Shown one piece after another: positions 47,130-56,992 of a stretch of 64,000 nt of DNA (position 1 is the first letter of the stretch; each line of letters begins with the position of its first letter). The notes beneath the pieces are model-generated. The model was not told the origin of the DNA, searched no databases, and saw only the letters and a list, made by a program, of their open reading frames with translations. The stretch spans positions 1 to 64,000 of the forward strand of contig JAIPJY010000007.1 of assembly GCA_021733925.1 (NCBI GenBank), given 5' to 3'. Source of the DNA: Prosthecobacter sp. GTDB taxonomy: Bacteria; Verrucomicrobiota; Verrucomicrobiia; Verrucomicrobiales; Verrucomicrobiaceae. The translations under genes were made by a program, and so were the position numbers.

Positions 47130-48491
47130 CTAGGCCACAATCTGCGAGATCGGCCCGACGCTGTCCTGGAACGAGTCGGCCTTCACGTCCACGCGTTGCA
47201 GCATGGTGAGGAGCAGGTTGCTGACGCGGGCGTCGCTGTCCACGGGGCGGGAGCAGATCTTGTAGTGTTCGGTGGCGTTGGTGACGTCGTATTTGCCAAT
47301 CTTGGGCAGGTTGAAATCCACATGCGTTCCGTGCTTGTAGCCGAGGGCTTTGCCGCCTGCGAGGATGGTGGGCAGATTGGCATTGCCGTGGCTGTGACCG
47401 TAGGCCATGCCGCTGCCCCACAGTACCTGCGTGGTGTCGAGCAAGCTGTTGTTCTCTTCTTTAAGCTCTTTCAACTGGTCGAGGAAGTAGCTGAGCTGGC
47501 CGATGAGAAAGGAGTCGGTCTCGGTGAGGCGACGGAGCTGCTCGGGGTCGCCGTTGTGGTGGGAGAGGCCGTGGCGAGTTTGCAAAATGCCGATCTCAGG
47601 AATACCGCTGGCATTGCCCTCACCACCGATGCCGCAAGTGATGACGCGGGTGGAGTCGGTGCGCAGGGCCATGACCATGAGGTCGTAGAAAAGACGGTAG
47701 TACTCGCCGGCCTCGGCCATGCTGAGTTTGCGCTGAAGGCGTGCAGCCTCGGTGGGGGGCACGGCGGGTTTCGGAACATTCAGCCACTCATCGGCACGGC
47801 GGGTGCGCTCCTCCACCTGACGAACGGCGGTGAGGTATTCGTCGAGCTTGCTGCGGTCTTCACTTCCGAGCTTGTTGTTCACGCGCTTGGCGTCGTCGGC
47901 CACGAGATCGAGAATGCTGCCGCGACGGCTGAGACGGCGGCGAATGGTCTCCTTGCTGTCTTTTTCGACTCCGAAGAGCTGATTGAAGATCTGCTGCGTG
48001 TTGCGCTCCGCAGGAATCTGAATGCCATCCTTGGACCATGCGAGCGAGGTGCCCTCGATGGCCATTTCCAACGAGGAGAATCGCGTGGCATTGCCCTGCA
48101 CCTCGGCGATGAGCTGGTCGGCGGAAACGGTGTTGCGGAAGGCACCGCCATCACCGGGGACGTTCGCTCCGGTGAGCCAGACTTTCTCGCAGTTGTGGTG
48201 CTTGCCCAGCACCATCGGATGATGCAGACCACTGATCGGCGTGATGTCGGCGCGATGTTTTTCAAGCGACTGCAGCGGCTTGGTGAACTCGTAATCCGCG
48301 CCCGCTTTGTCAATCTGCCAGGTGAGCGTGTTCACACCATTCGGGATGTAGAGAAACACACTGCGCTTCGGCTGCGACGGCGCTGGCAGCGCACCCATGG
48401 AATCGAGCCAAGGCAGGGAAATCGAAGCACCAAGGCCACGCAACATCTGGCGGCGGCTCATGCGCCAGCGGTTCAGGTTAAGATTGCTCAT
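47130..48491 (-). CDS. Tat-exported DUF1552 protein
   Basis: A 453-residue DUF1552 protein. The N-terminus has a twin-arginine-like start ([25 protein letters not shown]). Landmarks are [55 protein letters not shown] and a C-terminal [11 protein letters not shown]. It follows the DUF1592 gene by 22 nt, the standard gene order for this pair. Confidence 0.88.
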   Translation of the reverse strand: MSNLNLNRWRMSRRQMLRGLGASISLPWLDSMGALPAPSQPKRSVFLYIPNGVNTLTWQIDKAGADYEFTKPLQSLEKHRADITPISGLHHPMVLGKHHNCEKVWLTGANVPGDGGAFRNTVSADQLIAEVQGNATRFSSLEMAIEGTSLAWSKDGIQIPAERNTQQIFNQLFGVEKDSKETIRRRLSRRGSILDLVADDAKRVNNKLGSEDRSKLDEYLTAVRQVEERTRRADEWLNVPKPAVPPTEAARLQRKLSMAEAGEYYRLFYDLMVMALRTDSTRVITCGIGGEGNASGIPEIGILQTRHGLSHHNGDPEQLRRLTETDSFLIGQLSYFLDQLKELKEENNSLLDTTQVLWGSGMAYGHSHGNANLPTILAGGKALGYKHGTHVDFNLPKIGKYDVTNATEHYKICSRPVDSDARVSNLLLTMLQRVDVKADSFQDSVGPISQIVA

Positions 48492-48513
48492 AATAGGATG
48501 GGGTGGATGAGGA

Positions 48514-50955
48514 TCAGCGCTTCTGGAACAGATGAGAACAAACGAACGCCTCGACGATGTCTCTCAGGCGGTAATCCTTCGACTTGCTCGCTGCGGCAAT
48601 GGCTTTGAGGTCATCTCGGTCATCAAACGACATGCTGCGGCGCAGCCCATAGGTGGCGAGTTTTTCGATGAAGGTGGCATTGAAGGCGTCGATGTCGGCA
48701 AGGAGCAGCTTCTTGAAGTCATCGGCGGTTTGATATTCGCGACCATCTGGGAGTTTTCCCGAGGCCTTGACCTTCGGGTTGGCCCCGATGCCGTCCGTGA
48801 CCTCCTCGGTGCGCCAGCGGCCAATGGCGTCGTAGTTTTCAAAGGCGAGGCCGAGCGGATCAATCTTCGCGTGGCAGGAGGCGCAGTTGGCATCATGGAT
48901 GTGCGCTTCGAGCTTTTCTCGTAGCGTCGCTTTCGGTGCCGCCGGATTGGTGGCGATGGGATCGACGTTCGCGGGCGGTGGCGGTGGTGATTTGCCAAAG
49001 ATGGACTCCATCACCCACACGCCACGATGCACAGGACGATGCCGCACGCCGTCAGATGTCAGCGAAAGAATGGAAGCCTGCGTGAGCAGACCACCACGAT
49101 GACTTTCTGCGGGCAGCGACACGCGCTGAAATTCATCGCCGGACATCTTGGAATCCTGCATTCCATAAAACTGCGCGAGCAGCGGGTTCATCATGCTCCA
49201 GTCTGAGTGAATCAGTTCTCGCAGAGTGAGCCCGCTCTGCAGCACCTCACGGAAGAAAGCCTTCGTCTCCCCGACCATGCTGGCTTCCAGCGCCTTGTCA
49301 TAGTCAGGGTAGAGCTTCTTGTCGGGCTGAAACATGCCCACTTTGCGCAGGCGCAGCCACTGCGTGGCAAAGGAATCCGTGAAGCGCGTCGAGCGCGCAT
49401 CCGCCAGCATGCGGGCCACCTGCTTGGAGAGCTCGGCCTTGTCGCGCAGCCTGCCCTGCCCTGCCAGCGTGAAGAGCTCCGCGTCCGGCATGGTGTTCCA
49501 CAGCAAATAGGAAAGGCGCGAGGCAATCTCCCAGTCGCTGAGCATCTGGCGGCTCGCATTTTCATCTCCCTCCGCCATGAAGACAAAGCTCTTGGAGCAG
49601 AGGATGGAAAGCATGCCCGCCTTCACCGCATCACGGAATTTTTCCTTGGCCGCGAGTTCGGCCTTCACAATGCCGAGGTAGCCATCCAGTTCCTCATCGG
49701 TGACCGGGCGACGGAAGGCACGCTGCGCCAGTGTGGCTAGGCAGTTGCGCACCTGCTCCATGCCACCCTCTTCCTGAGGCATGTAGTCGTCACGCAGCTT
49801 CTTTTCAGCATCACTCAGCAACGGGCCGCGCCATGAGATGGAGTCCATGATGAGGAAGGGATAGCGAGGCTTCCCCTGTTCATCGGTGAGCTTCATCTGC
49901 CACGGGATGCGGCCGATCTTGGTGCTGATGAACGGCGTCTCGCCATGCCGGCCAGAGCGCGGCAGATTCGTCGGCCCGGGAACATCGTTGTACACTTCAA
50001 TGTTCGGACGGCCCTTGGGCAAATGCGCACGGAAAGTCACCGTGACCGGTTTGTCCTCTGCGGCGATGATGTCCTGCTCAAACAGCACACGATCCAGCTT
50101 CGATTCATAGACCTTGATGCGCGGTGCGCGGCCTTTCTCCGGCTTCAGGCCGCTGAGTGTGTAGCTGATCTCATACACACCCGCCTCCGGCAGCGGGTCC
50201 TTCAGTGCCGTGTAGCGGAAGATGTCTCCGGGCCACATGTCGTAGCGCACCTTGTCCAGCATGCCCATCTCGCGCAAACGCTCGCGGTGCCGTTCGCTGA
50301 TCTGCTCTTCATAGAGCACGGGCTTCGAACCGCCAAAGGGCACCACCGGCTTTGCGTTCTTCGCAGGAGGAATGATGTCGGGATAAGCCTCATTCAAAAT
50401 CGTCTCCGCCGCGCCGAGATATTTTTCAATGTTCGAAGGGGAGAGAGTGAGCACCGAGCCGATGCGCTCAAAGCCGTGCCACTCCGGATCTTCCAGAAAA
50501 GCACCCGGGTCTTTTGCGTCATACTCCACCCCGAGGAGGTCGCGCACCGTGTTCACATACTCATCCCGCGTGAGGCGGTTGTAGTTCACCTTCGCACGAG
50601 ACGCCATGCGGGCGGATTCGCCTTCCTTCATCTTGTGCGCGATCCATTCCACCACCTGCGCACTGGCGGTGGCAGCCGGACGCTTCTTCTCCTTCTTCGG
50701 CGGCATCTCGCCCGAATTGATGCGCTCCATGATCTCCAGCCACTGCGGCGTGTTTTCAAAGCCGACCTTTGGGGACAGCGTGTCCATCCGGAAGTCACCC
50801 TTCTGCACATCGGCATCATGGCACTTCAGACAGTGTTCCTCAAAATACGTCTGCACCTTCGGGTCCAGGACTGCGGCAGGCGCGGCCTTTCCGGCACCGC
50901 AGAAAGCGGCAAGCAAGGCGGTGGCAAGGCATGGAAACAGGATGCGGTTGGGCAT
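48514..50955 (-). CDS. Planctomycete-type cytochrome DUF1592 protein
   Basis: An 813-residue secreted protein. The haem motif CLKCH lies at 42-46. DUF1587 is seen in [20 protein letters not shown], then DUF1595/1592 ([21 protein letters not shown]), DUF1588 with a second motif [25 protein letters not shown], and DUF1585. First gene of the long minus-strand series. The promoter should lie in the 173-nt divergent gap 50956-51128 shared with the alpha-2-macroglobulin gene; no clear element is seen there. Confidence 0.88.
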   Translation of the reverse strand: MPNRILFPCLATALLAAFCGAGKAAPAAVLDPKVQTYFEEHCLKCHDADVQKGDFRMDTLSPKVGFENTPQWLEIMERINSGEMPPKKEKKRPAATASAQVVEWIAHKMKEGESARMASRAKVNYNRLTRDEYVNTVRDLLGVEYDAKDPGAFLEDPEWHGFERIGSVLTLSPSNIEKYLGAAETILNEAYPDIIPPAKNAKPVVPFGGSKPVLYEEQISERHRERLREMGMLDKVRYDMWPGDIFRYTALKDPLPEAGVYEISYTLSGLKPEKGRAPRIKVYESKLDRVLFEQDIIAAEDKPVTVTFRAHLPKGRPNIEVYNDVPGPTNLPRSGRHGETPFISTKIGRIPWQMKLTDEQGKPRYPFLIMDSISWRGPLLSDAEKKLRDDYMPQEEGGMEQVRNCLATLAQRAFRRPVTDEELDGYLGIVKAELAAKEKFRDAVKAGMLSILCSKSFVFMAEGDENASRQMLSDWEIASRLSYLLWNTMPDAELFTLAGQGRLRDKAELSKQVARMLADARSTRFTDSFATQWLRLRKVGMFQPDKKLYPDYDKALEASMVGETKAFFREVLQSGLTLRELIHSDWSMMNPLLAQFYGMQDSKMSGDEFQRVSLPAESHRGGLLTQASILSLTSDGVRHRPVHRGVWVMESIFGKSPPPPPANVDPIATNPAAPKATLREKLEAHIHDANCASCHAKIDPLGLAFENYDAIGRWRTEEVTDGIGANPKVKASGKLPDGREYQTADDFKKLLLADIDAFNATFIEKLATYGLRRSMSFDDRDDLKAIAAASKSKDYRLRDIVEAFVCSHLFQKR

Positions 50956-51128
50956 TCACCAATCATACGGCGCTGCATCGGCCTTCATGCAGCACCCCCG
51001 AACTATCGGGGGGGCGTCCGACAGACCCCGGCGAGGAATCAAGGGAATTAAATTCAATTTTCGCCACAAGATTCCCCGAGCGCGGCAGGGACGCTCGGTT
51101 AATCTCCGCACACAATTCTTTATCCATT

Positions 51129-54100
51129 ATGTCTGATTCTTCTAGTTCGTGGGCGGTGCGCTTGATGAGAACTTTGTTTGGGCAGTTTCACTACCAGCCC
51201 CCGGCCTGGGTGCCGCGCCTGGCCCGTGCGGCGGATGATCAGGTGCGGAAACATCCCGGCTGCTGCGCCCTCGCCATTTTGATCACCGGGTCGATGTTCC
51301 TCATTGTCCCGCAGATTCGTCAATATGTGGATGCACATCGGCCACGTCCGCAGGTCCTGGCTGAACTGCGGCAGGCCAAAGGTGTGCTCTCGATGCCGGG
51401 GATCACACCGATCATCAAAAACAAACCGCAGCCGCAACCGATCACGGTGAAGTTCAATGTCTCGGCGGCCAAACTGGAGGCCATGGGCAAGGCAGCAGCT
51501 GGCGTCACACTGACGCCCGCGCACGCAGGCGTGTGGGCATGGAGCACGGACAAGCTGCTGGTCTTCACACCCGCCAAGGACTGGCCCGCCGGGCAGGAGT
51601 ACACCGTGCAGCTTGATCCGGCTCAGCTGCCGAAGGAAGTGGCGGTGAAGGAACCGGTCTGGAAGGGGAGGACACCGCCCCTCGTGCTTACATTGACCGG
51701 TTCAGAATTTGAAATCGATCCGCGCGATCCCTCGGTGCAAAACGTCGGGGTGGGATTCACCTCGACACATCCGCTCGACAAGGCGCAGATCGAGCAGCTG
51801 GTCTCGCTGGAAGTCGTTGGCGGCGCAAAAATCTTCGACTGGAAAGGACAGAAGCCGGATGCGCTTTTCTCGGTCACAGAAGGAAAGCTCCAACGGGAAT
51901 TCTGGATTCGCACAGCGCGGATTCAGGTGCCGGCGAAGGAGGACTTCGTGAAGATCACGCTGCACAAGGAACTCACCAGTACAGTCGGCGGCGGCTCGCT
52001 GGCGGCCGACATCATCTCCAAGGTGCGCGTGCCGGACGTGGACAGCGGCTTCAAGATCGCCGATGCGAACACCGAGATTTTGAAGGCCGATGATGGCGAG
52101 CCCGAGCAGTTTCTTTTCATCAACACCGAGGGCTACGTCACAACGGAAAATTTGCTCAAGCATCTCGGTGTCTGGCAGGAACCGCCGAATTTTCGGATTA
52201 CGGATGTGAATGGCAGACGCGTCCCTCCCGGTGTCAATGACGTGACAGAGGATGTATTGCGGCAGTATGCCCCGGTATCGCTGAAACCGGTCGAACTGGA
52301 ACTGAGCGATGATCATCCGGCAACGACGAGGCATGCATTTAAATTTCTCACGGAGAAGCAGGGGCGAATGTTTGTGCGCATCACGCAGGGAGTCGAGGCA
52401 CTGGGAGGCTTCCGGCTCAGCACGGAGTTTCGCTCATTTAAAGCCACACCTCGTTTTCCGAAGGAGGTGCAGTTGCAGGGCAAAGGCGGCATCCTCGCGC
52501 TCAATGGCGAGCGCAAGCTCTCGCTGCAATCACGCGGTGTCCCGTTTTTGCGAGTGAAGATGGCGCGTGTACCTGGGCGGCAGGTCAACCACCTGGTGGT
52601 GATGACAGAAGGCGACTTTGCCAATCCCTACTTCACCATGGGCGACAGCTTCGATGAATCCAACATCGCGCACTTTCTGCGTCGCGTGCAGCCGGTGGCG
52701 ATGAAGAACGAGTTTCAAGCCTGCTACTCGGTGATCGACTTCGCCAGCGCGCTGCAAGCCCCGGATGCCGCCGATTCAGATGCTTCGCGCGGTTTGTTTT
52801 TCCTCACGGCAGACGGCGTGGAGCCTTACGATGGCAGCAAGAAAAGCCTGGAAGGTGATGAGGTGGAGAACGACTGGCGCGTCATGGATCAGGCAACGAC
52901 GAAGCGCTTTGTGCTTGTCACCGATCTGGGCCTGATGGTGAAAAAGAACGCGGACGGCTCGCGCGATGTGTTTGTGCAGAGCATCCAGAGCGGCGAACCG
53001 GTGAACGGTGCCATGATCACGGTGATAGCAAAAAATGGCGAGCACCTGCTGCAGCAAACCACCGCCGACGGCCATGTGCTGCTGCCGGATGTCGGAAATT
53101 TTCAGCGGGAAAAGCGCCCCGTGGCCATCGTCGCCACTCTAGGCAATGACCTGTCCTTCCTGCCGTTCGAGCGTCCCGACCGCCTGCTCGATTTCTCTCG
53201 TTTCGACATCGGCGGTGTGCAGGCTTCAGAGCAGGAGGCGCTGGAGGCCTTCGTGTTCACAGAGCGTGGCGTGTACCGGCCCGGAGATGACATCCACATC
53301 AGTGCCGTGCTGAAGCGCCGCGACTGGGCCGCAGGCCTCGCTGGGCTGCCGCTGGAAATGGATCTGGTCAATGCCAAGGACGAGGTCATCGATACCCAGA
53401 AAATCGCACTGTCCGCAGACGGCTTCATCGAAGTGAAGATGAAGACCGATGAGGCCGATCCCACGGGCCGCTACATCGCACGGCTGTATCTGGTCAGAGG
53501 TGTTCATGACCGCGACCGCCTTGGGCAGACCTTGTTCAAGGTGGAGGATTTCCAGCCGGACCGCATGAAGATCGACGTGACACTCACCGGCAACGAGCTC
53601 GCCGGATGGCTGCAGCCACGTGAGATCAAAGCGGACGTTTCCCTTCAAACCTTGTTTGGCTTTCCGGCGGCCAAGCGTCTGCTCAAAGCGCGCATGGAAT
53701 TAAGCCCGGGGGCTTTCGCGTTTGCGCAGTTCCCTGATTTCATCTTCCACAATCAACTGCCAGAGGCAGAGGACAACGAGGAGACCGAGGCCGGGCAGAA
53801 GATCAATCTTGGCGAGCAGAAAACGGATGACACCGGCGCGGCTCAGTTTGATCTGGCGCTGGAGCGTTTCGACAAGAGCTGCTTCCAAGTGAGCCTGTTG
53901 ATCGAAGGCTTCGAGGCGGATGGCGGACGCAGTGTGCGTACCGGGAAAAGCTTCCTTGTCGCCGCGCTGCCGTATGTGGTCGGCTACAAGCCGGATGCGA
54001 AGCTCGACTACCTCGGCAAGGACTCGGCGGCGAATGTGCGCTACATGGCTGTGGGGCCGGATTTGAAACCCTATGTGCCGAAGGATCTCATGGCGCGGCT

Positions 54101-56987
54101 GGTTCAGATCAAACATGTGTCCGTGCTCACCAAGCAGGAAAGTGGCAGCTACGCCTACATCTCGACGCAGCGTGAATCCATGGTGTCGGAGGCGCGTTTT
54201 GCCCTGCCTGTGGAAGGCGCCAATTACGCCCTGCCAACGAATGCAGCAGGCGAGTTCCGCCTCGAATTGCGCGATCCGGACAACACGGTCGTTTGCGCCA
54301 CTTCGTTCACCGTCGTGGGCAAGGGAGACCTTGACCGCAGCATGGAGCGTGACGCTGAGCTGGGCATCAAGCTGGCGCGCGGCACCTGGAACAGCGGCGA
54401 ATCCCTGGAGGCAAGCCTGAGCGCAACTTACACCGGCGCGGGTCTCATCACCATCGAACGCGAGCGCGTGCTCGGCTGGCAGTGGTTCAAGGCGGGTACC
54501 ACGGCCAGCGTGCAGCACATCTTGGTGCCAGATGACCTCGAAGGCTCCGCGTATGTGAACGCCTCCTTTGTACGAGCACTTGATTCGAAGGAAATCTTCA
54601 CCTCACCGCTGAGCTATGCGGTGGATCATTTCGTCGCGAATCCCGACAAACGGCGCATCGAGGTGAAGATCGACGCACCGGAAAAGGTGAAGCCGGGGGA
54701 GGTCATGAAGATCGGCTTTCAGGCTGCGAAGCCATGCCGCATCGTGATCTATGCGGTGGATGCGGGCATCCACCAGATCACGGACTACCAGTTGCCAGAC
54801 CCGCTTGCGTATCTGAACCGCAAACGCGCGCTCGAAGTCGAGACGGAACAGCTCATGGACCTGATCCTGCCGGAGTTCTCGCTCATCGCGCTAAACAAGG
54901 CATTCGGAGGCGATGCCGACAAGCCGCTGCGCTTGAACCTGAATCCCTTCAAGCGCCGCAAGGAGCCGCCGGTGGTTTTCTGGTCGGGATTGATCGCCGC
55001 AGGGCCCGAACGCCAGGAGGTCAGCTGCACGGTGCCGGATTACTTCGCCGGAAAACTCAACGTCATGGCCGTGGCCGTCGCTGAGGATGGGGTGGGCCGC
55101 GCTGAAACGAGCAGCATCGTGCGCGGGCCGCTGGTGCTCACGCCGAACGTGCCGTTCTTCGCCGCGCCGGGAGATGAATTCACCGCCTCGCTCACGGTGG
55201 CAAACAACCTCGAAGGAGCAGACGCCAATGCACCAATCAACATCGTGGCGCAGGTCACGCCGCATCTCGAAGTCATCGCATCACCTCAGGGCGCGCTCAC
55301 TGTGGCAGCAGGCAAGGAGGACACCGTGCGCTTCCGCATACGAGTGAAGAACGAACTCGGCGGTGCGGAGATCACGTTCAAGGCCGAAGCCGCAGGACAG
55401 GTCGTGCTGCGGCGTGCCACGCTGAGCGTGCGGCCCGCTGCGCCGTTCATCACCAACGTGCAAAGCGGTTACTTCCGTGAGAAGTCGCATGAGGTGAAGG
55501 TCACGCGTGAGATGTTCCCGCAGTATCGTAAACTGAGCGCGAACGTCTCTGCCCTGCCGCTGGGCCTAGCGCGCGGACTTGAGTCATACCTGCACGAGTA
55601 TCCGTATGGCTGCTCCGAGCAGATCACCAGCCGCGCGGTTTCGCGCCTGCTGCTGGCGAAGGAGGTGGACTTCGGCTTTGATGCGGCGGACTCCGCACGG
55701 CAGTTGGATACGGCGTTTGCCCTGCTGCGCAGCCGCCAGAATTCCAGCGGTGGCTTTGGGTATTGGGATTCGTCTGCGGACACCGGCATGGACTATCTCT
55801 CGGTCTATGTGACGCGCTTCCTCACGGAAGCGCGGGATGCAGGAAATGCGGTGCCCTCGGCGCTGCTCGAGGGTGTGCGCAATCGCATGCGGCAGATGGC
55901 ACGAAGCCAGGTGAACAGCCTCGACGAGGCATCCATCCAGGCGGCTGCCATTTATCTGCTCACGCGCCATGGCGAGAACACATCCACCTTTGTTCTGAAC
56001 CTGCGCGACAACCTGCGGCAAAAGCATCAGGAGACATGGCGCGGCCATCTCACCGCTGCTTATCTCGCTGGAACGTACGCGCTGCTGCAGAAGCGCCCGG
56101 AAGCGGTGACACTGATGCAGGATTACTGGGCCGCGGTGCGCAAAGGCAAAGCGCTGGGATCATGGCGCGGCTGGTACTATCTTGATCCACAGGTGAGCCA
56201 GGCGGAGGGCTTCGCCGTGGCCTGCAAGCACTTCCCTGAACTGGCCGGAAACTTTGGCTACGATGATCTCGCCATCATCACCGAGCCTCTGGCACGCAAT
56301 CGCTTCAACACCATCAGCGCCGCCACCACGATCCTCGCACTCAAAGCCTACTCGGATCTCGCGAAGCAGTCAGGCGTGCGTGTCTCTCTGACGGAACTGC
56401 CGCGTGCAGGTGGCACCCCCATCCCGCTGGTGCCGGAGACCACCGGGTTGATCCAAAGCAACTTCAGCGCACAGGCGGGCGGCTTGCGCTTCGGACTCGC
56501 GCAAGACGGCAGCCGCGATCTGGGCGCCTTTTATCAAGTAACAGAAGCCGGATTCGACACCGGCGTGCCGACCCAGCGTATCGCCGATGGCCTGGAAGTG
56601 TTCCGCGAAATTCTCGGAGCCGACGGCAAGGCGGTGGCGAAGCTCAAGGTCGGCGAGAGTGCGCTGGTGCGCCTGACCGTGCGCAATATTTCTCCCGATG
56701 CGCTCAGCAACATCGCCGTGCTCGACCTGATGCCCGGCAGCTTTGAACTGGAGCCCAACGGCATCAAACCCGGACGCGGCACAATGCCCGGCGCGGATTA
56801 CGTGGATGTGCGCGAAGACCGCAACGTCTTCTTCTGCGGCCTCGGCAAGGGCGAAGTGAAGACCTTCAGCTATCGCATCAAACCCATCGCCGCAGGCAGT
56901 TACGTGATCCCGCCGGTGTTTGCCGAGAGCATGTATGACCGTGGCACCAAGGGGCGCGACGGCGGCGGGAAGGTGGACGTGGAGTAA
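51129..56987 (+). CDS. Bacterial alpha-2-macroglobulin, membrane-anchored
   Basis: A 1952-residue protein. ATG51129 is chosen because it opens a short cytoplasmic stretch followed by one membrane helix (CALAILITGSMFLIV, about residues 45-60); the open frame further upstream runs into the divergent gap and has no recognisable content. The chain shows macroglobulin MG domains, an ERGVYRPGDDIHISAVLKR segment and the thioester site GCSEQ with Cys1495 and Gln1498, so covalent protease trapping should be possible. Most bacterial members are lipoproteins; this one has a helix and no lipobox. It lies 5 nt before the PBP1C gene, the classic pairing in which the inhibitor protects the periplasm. Confidence 0.92.
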   Translation: MSDSSSSWAVRLMRTLFGQFHYQPPAWVPRLARAADDQVRKHPGCCALAILITGSMFLIVPQIRQYVDAHRPRPQVLAELRQAKGVLSMPGITPIIKNKPQPQPITVKFNVSAAKLEAMGKAAAGVTLTPAHAGVWAWSTDKLLVFTPAKDWPAGQEYTVQLDPAQLPKEVAVKEPVWKGRTPPLVLTLTGSEFEIDPRDPSVQNVGVGFTSTHPLDKAQIEQLVSLEVVGGAKIFDWKGQKPDALFSVTEGKLQREFWIRTARIQVPAKEDFVKITLHKELTSTVGGGSLAADIISKVRVPDVDSGFKIADANTEILKADDGEPEQFLFINTEGYVTTENLLKHLGVWQEPPNFRITDVNGRRVPPGVNDVTEDVLRQYAPVSLKPVELELSDDHPATTRHAFKFLTEKQGRMFVRITQGVEALGGFRLSTEFRSFKATPRFPKEVQLQGKGGILALNGERKLSLQSRGVPFLRVKMARVPGRQVNHLVVMTEGDFANPYFTMGDSFDESNIAHFLRRVQPVAMKNEFQACYSVIDFASALQAPDAADSDASRGLFFLTADGVEPYDGSKKSLEGDEVENDWRVMDQATTKRFVLVTDLGLMVKKNADGSRDVFVQSIQSGEPVNGAMITVIAKNGEHLLQQTTADGHVLLPDVGNFQREKRPVAIVATLGNDLSFLPFERPDRLLDFSRFDIGGVQASEQEALEAFVFTERGVYRPGDDIHISAVLKRRDWAAGLAGLPLEMDLVNAKDEVIDTQKIALSADGFIEVKMKTDEADPTGRYIARLYLVRGVHDRDRLGQTLFKVEDFQPDRMKIDVTLTGNELAGWLQPREIKADVSLQTLFGFPAAKRLLKARMELSPGAFAFAQFPDFIFHNQLPEAEDNEETEAGQKINLGEQKTDDTGAAQFDLALERFDKSCFQVSLLIEGFEADGGRSVRTGKSFLVAALPYVVGYKPDAKLDYLGKDSAANVRYMAVGPDLKPYVPKDLMARLVQIKHVSVLTKQESGSYAYISTQRESMVSEARFALPVEGANYALPTNAAGEFRLELRDPDNTVVCATSFTVVGKGDLDRSMERDAELGIKLARGTWNSGESLEASLSATYTGAGLITIERERVLGWQWFKAGTTASVQHILVPDDLEGSAYVNASFVRALDSKEIFTSPLSYAVDHFVANPDKRRIEVKIDAPEKVKPGEVMKIGFQAAKPCRIVIYAVDAGIHQITDYQLPDPLAYLNRKRALEVETEQLMDLILPEFSLIALNKAFGGDADKPLRLNLNPFKRRKEPPVVFWSGLIAAGPERQEVSCTVPDYFAGKLNVMAVAVAEDGVGRAETSSIVRGPLVLTPNVPFFAAPGDEFTASLTVANNLEGADANAPINIVAQVTPHLEVIASPQGALTVAAGKEDTVRFRIRVKNELGGAEITFKAEAAGQVVLRRATLSVRPAAPFITNVQSGYFREKSHEVKVTREMFPQYRKLSANVSALPLGLARGLESYLHEYPYGCSEQITSRAVSRLLLAKEVDFGFDAADSARQLDTAFALLRSRQNSSGGFGYWDSSADTGMDYLSVYVTRFLTEARDAGNAVPSALLEGVRNRMRQMARSQVNSLDEASIQAAAIYLLTRHGENTSTFVLNLRDNLRQKHQETWRGHLTAAYLAGTYALLQKRPEAVTLMQDYWAAVRKGKALGSWRGWYYLDPQVSQAEGFAVACKHFPELAGNFGYDDLAIITEPLARNRFNTISAATTILALKAYSDLAKQSGVRVSLTELPRAGGTPIPLVPETTGLIQSNFSAQAGGLRFGLAQDGSRDLGAFYQVTEAGFDTGVPTQRIADGLEVFREILGADGKAVAKLKVGESALVRLTVRNISPDALSNIAVLDLMPGSFELEPNGIKPGRGTMPGADYVDVREDRNVFFCGLGKGEVKTFSYRIKPIAAGSYVIPPVFAESMYDRGTKGRDGGGKVDVE

Positions 56988-56992
56988 CAGCC

